DNA of 7,139 nucleotides, taken from positions 1 through 7,139 of the forward strand of contig CACXHC010000026.1 in assembly GCA_902767285.1 (NCBI GenBank), in the 5' to 3' direction. Source of the DNA: an uncultured Ruminococcus sp. (GTDB lineage Bacteria > Bacillota > Clostridia > Oscillospirales > Acutalibacteraceae). Positions within the stretch are counted from its first letter, which is position 1. Every line of letters begins with the position of its first letter. A model generated the notes under the pieces. It was not told where the DNA came from. It saw nothing but the letters and a program-made list of their open reading frames with translations, and did no database searches. The position numbers were made by a program, and so were the translations under genes. This document shows, one piece after another, positions 6,752-7,139 of the stretch.

Positions 6752-7094
6752 GGGGATGTAAAGGTTTCGACGGGGATCGTGAGCCTTGGTAAGCGAGCAG
6801 TGAAGCGGAACTGCTTTAAAGTCCGCACATAAAAAATAAACGACGACTATACAGTTGCGTTAGCAGCCTAATGGCTGCTCGTCCTGCCTGAATTTACCGC
6901 GGTTCGGGTAAGGGCGTCAGTTAGCGGTGAACGCTTGTTGCCTACTCCTTTCAGCATCAAGTGTATTTAAAGGATACCGAAAGTTTAAGTTCGTTGGTAA
7001 ACGTGAACCTGAGGGAATTTTAAATTGCCAAATACGCTCGTAGAAAGCCTTGGTAAGTGGTTTTCGGACAGGGGTTCAACTCCCCTCATCTCCA
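6752..7094 (+). ncRNA. ssrA: tmRNA (ssrA), complete
   Basis: This is transfer-messenger RNA, which rescues stalled ribosomes and adds a degradation tag. The acceptor stem pairs GGGGATG (6752-6758) with CATCTCC (7087-7093), with one G-U, and A7094 is the discriminator. The D-side segment GGTTTCGACGGG is diagnostic, and the T arm is AGGGG-TTCAACT-CCCCT (7070-7086). P2 forms from 6785-6793 with 7049-7057 and continues as CGAGC (6794-6798) with GCTCG (7036-7040). PK1 is perfect: GCAGT/ACTGC (6797-6801, 6810-6814) interlocks with GCGGA/TCCGC (6805-6809, 6822-6826). A second pseudoknot pairs ACCGC/GCGGT (6896-6900, 6924-6928) across GCGT/ACGC (6914-6917, 6931-6934). The 343-nt length fits the family. 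CCA is not encoded: the DNA after the discriminator is CTTTTT. The gene lies 16 nt after smpB. Confidence 0.97.
6836..6871 (+). other. tmRNA tag reading frame, ending in VALAA and TAA
   Basis: The mRNA-like part encodes ...NDDYTVALAA followed by TAA (6869-6871), which lies in the loop of a perfect 7-bp hairpin (AGCAGCC 6862-6868 with GGCTGCT 6873-6879), as expected of helix 5. The ALAA ending is the signal for ClpXP-type proteases. The resume codon is uncertain: an in-frame TAA at 6830-6832 limits it to AAA (6833) or later, and spacing from PK1 suggests ATA 6836, AAC 6839 or GAC 6842. None is alanine. Confidence 0.8.
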
Positions 7095-7109
7095 CTTTTT
7101 ACAAGAACC

Positions 7110-7139
7110 GCATGAATCCTGAAATCTCAGTGTTCATGC
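7110..7139 (+). terminator. Hairpin at the window edge, possible ssrA terminator
   Basis: GCATGAA (7110-7116) pairs perfectly with TTCATGC (7133-7139). Inside, CTGA (7119-7122) pairs with TCAG (7127-7130), so only one T-G and one C-T opposition interrupt a nearly continuous stem. It lies 15 nt after the tmRNA end. A T-run, if any, would be outside the window, so the terminator role is inferred. Confidence 0.45.

Noticed and set aside
6782..7057. A 12-nt direct repeat (AGCCTTGGTAAG) inside the tmRNA at 6782-6793 and 7046-7057.
   Set aside because: It is explained by structure: CTTGGTAAG is nearly self-complementary, so the two copies are the two arms of helix P2, with two G-U pairs and one G-G mismatch.

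Overview
The window looks like a chromosomal segment of a low-GC, gut-type Clostridia bacterium (Firmicutes/Bacillota), probably Oscillospiraceae/Ruminococcaceae-like. The evidence is the AT-rich codon use, strong AGGAGG-type ribosome binding sites, two TTG starts, a nadD-yqeK-rsfS-leuS neighbourhood of the kind seen in Firmicutes, and the style of the proteins. The genus assignment is inference. All genes lie on the + strand and nearly all are housekeeping genes for translation, protein targeting and nucleotide metabolism. I see no mobile element, CRISPR array or defence system.

Layout. (1) Positions 1-1206 form a tight operon tail: the 3' end of ftsY (SRP receptor), rdgB/HAM1 (house-cleaning NTP pyrophosphatase, overlapping ftsY by 8 nt) and yhbY (CRM-domain ribosome-associated RNA-binding protein). 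(2) A 69-nt double-hairpin element follows yhbY (1211-1279). (3) A single 397-aa ORF fuses NadD (NAD biosynthesis) to a YqeK-type HD phosphohydrolase (1323-2516). (4) A good sigma-A-type promoter (2529-2557) starts a second unit: an unrecognised 234-aa protein with three degenerate internal repeats, then rsfS (ribosome silencing factor) and leuS (leucyl-tRNA synthetase). (5) A second copy of the 69-nt element follows leuS (6100-6168). (6) A strong promoter (6203-6231) drives smpB, and ssrA (tmRNA, 6752-7094) lies 16 nt downstream, so both parts of the trans-translation system sit together. The window ends inside or just after a hairpin that may be the ssrA terminator.

How the genes work together: YhbY and RsfS act on the large ribosomal subunit, LeuS charges tRNA-Leu, SmpB-tmRNA rescues stalled ribosomes and FtsY targets translating ribosomes to the membrane. 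NadD-YqeK and RdgB handle nucleotide cofactors and damaged or alarmone-type nucleotides. The parts worth a second look are the two-copy 69-nt element, whose stems differ by compensatory changes; the unknown three-repeat protein between yqeK and rsfS; and the tmRNA tag frame, which appears to lack the usual alanine resume codon. No gap longer than about 170 nt lacks a gene.
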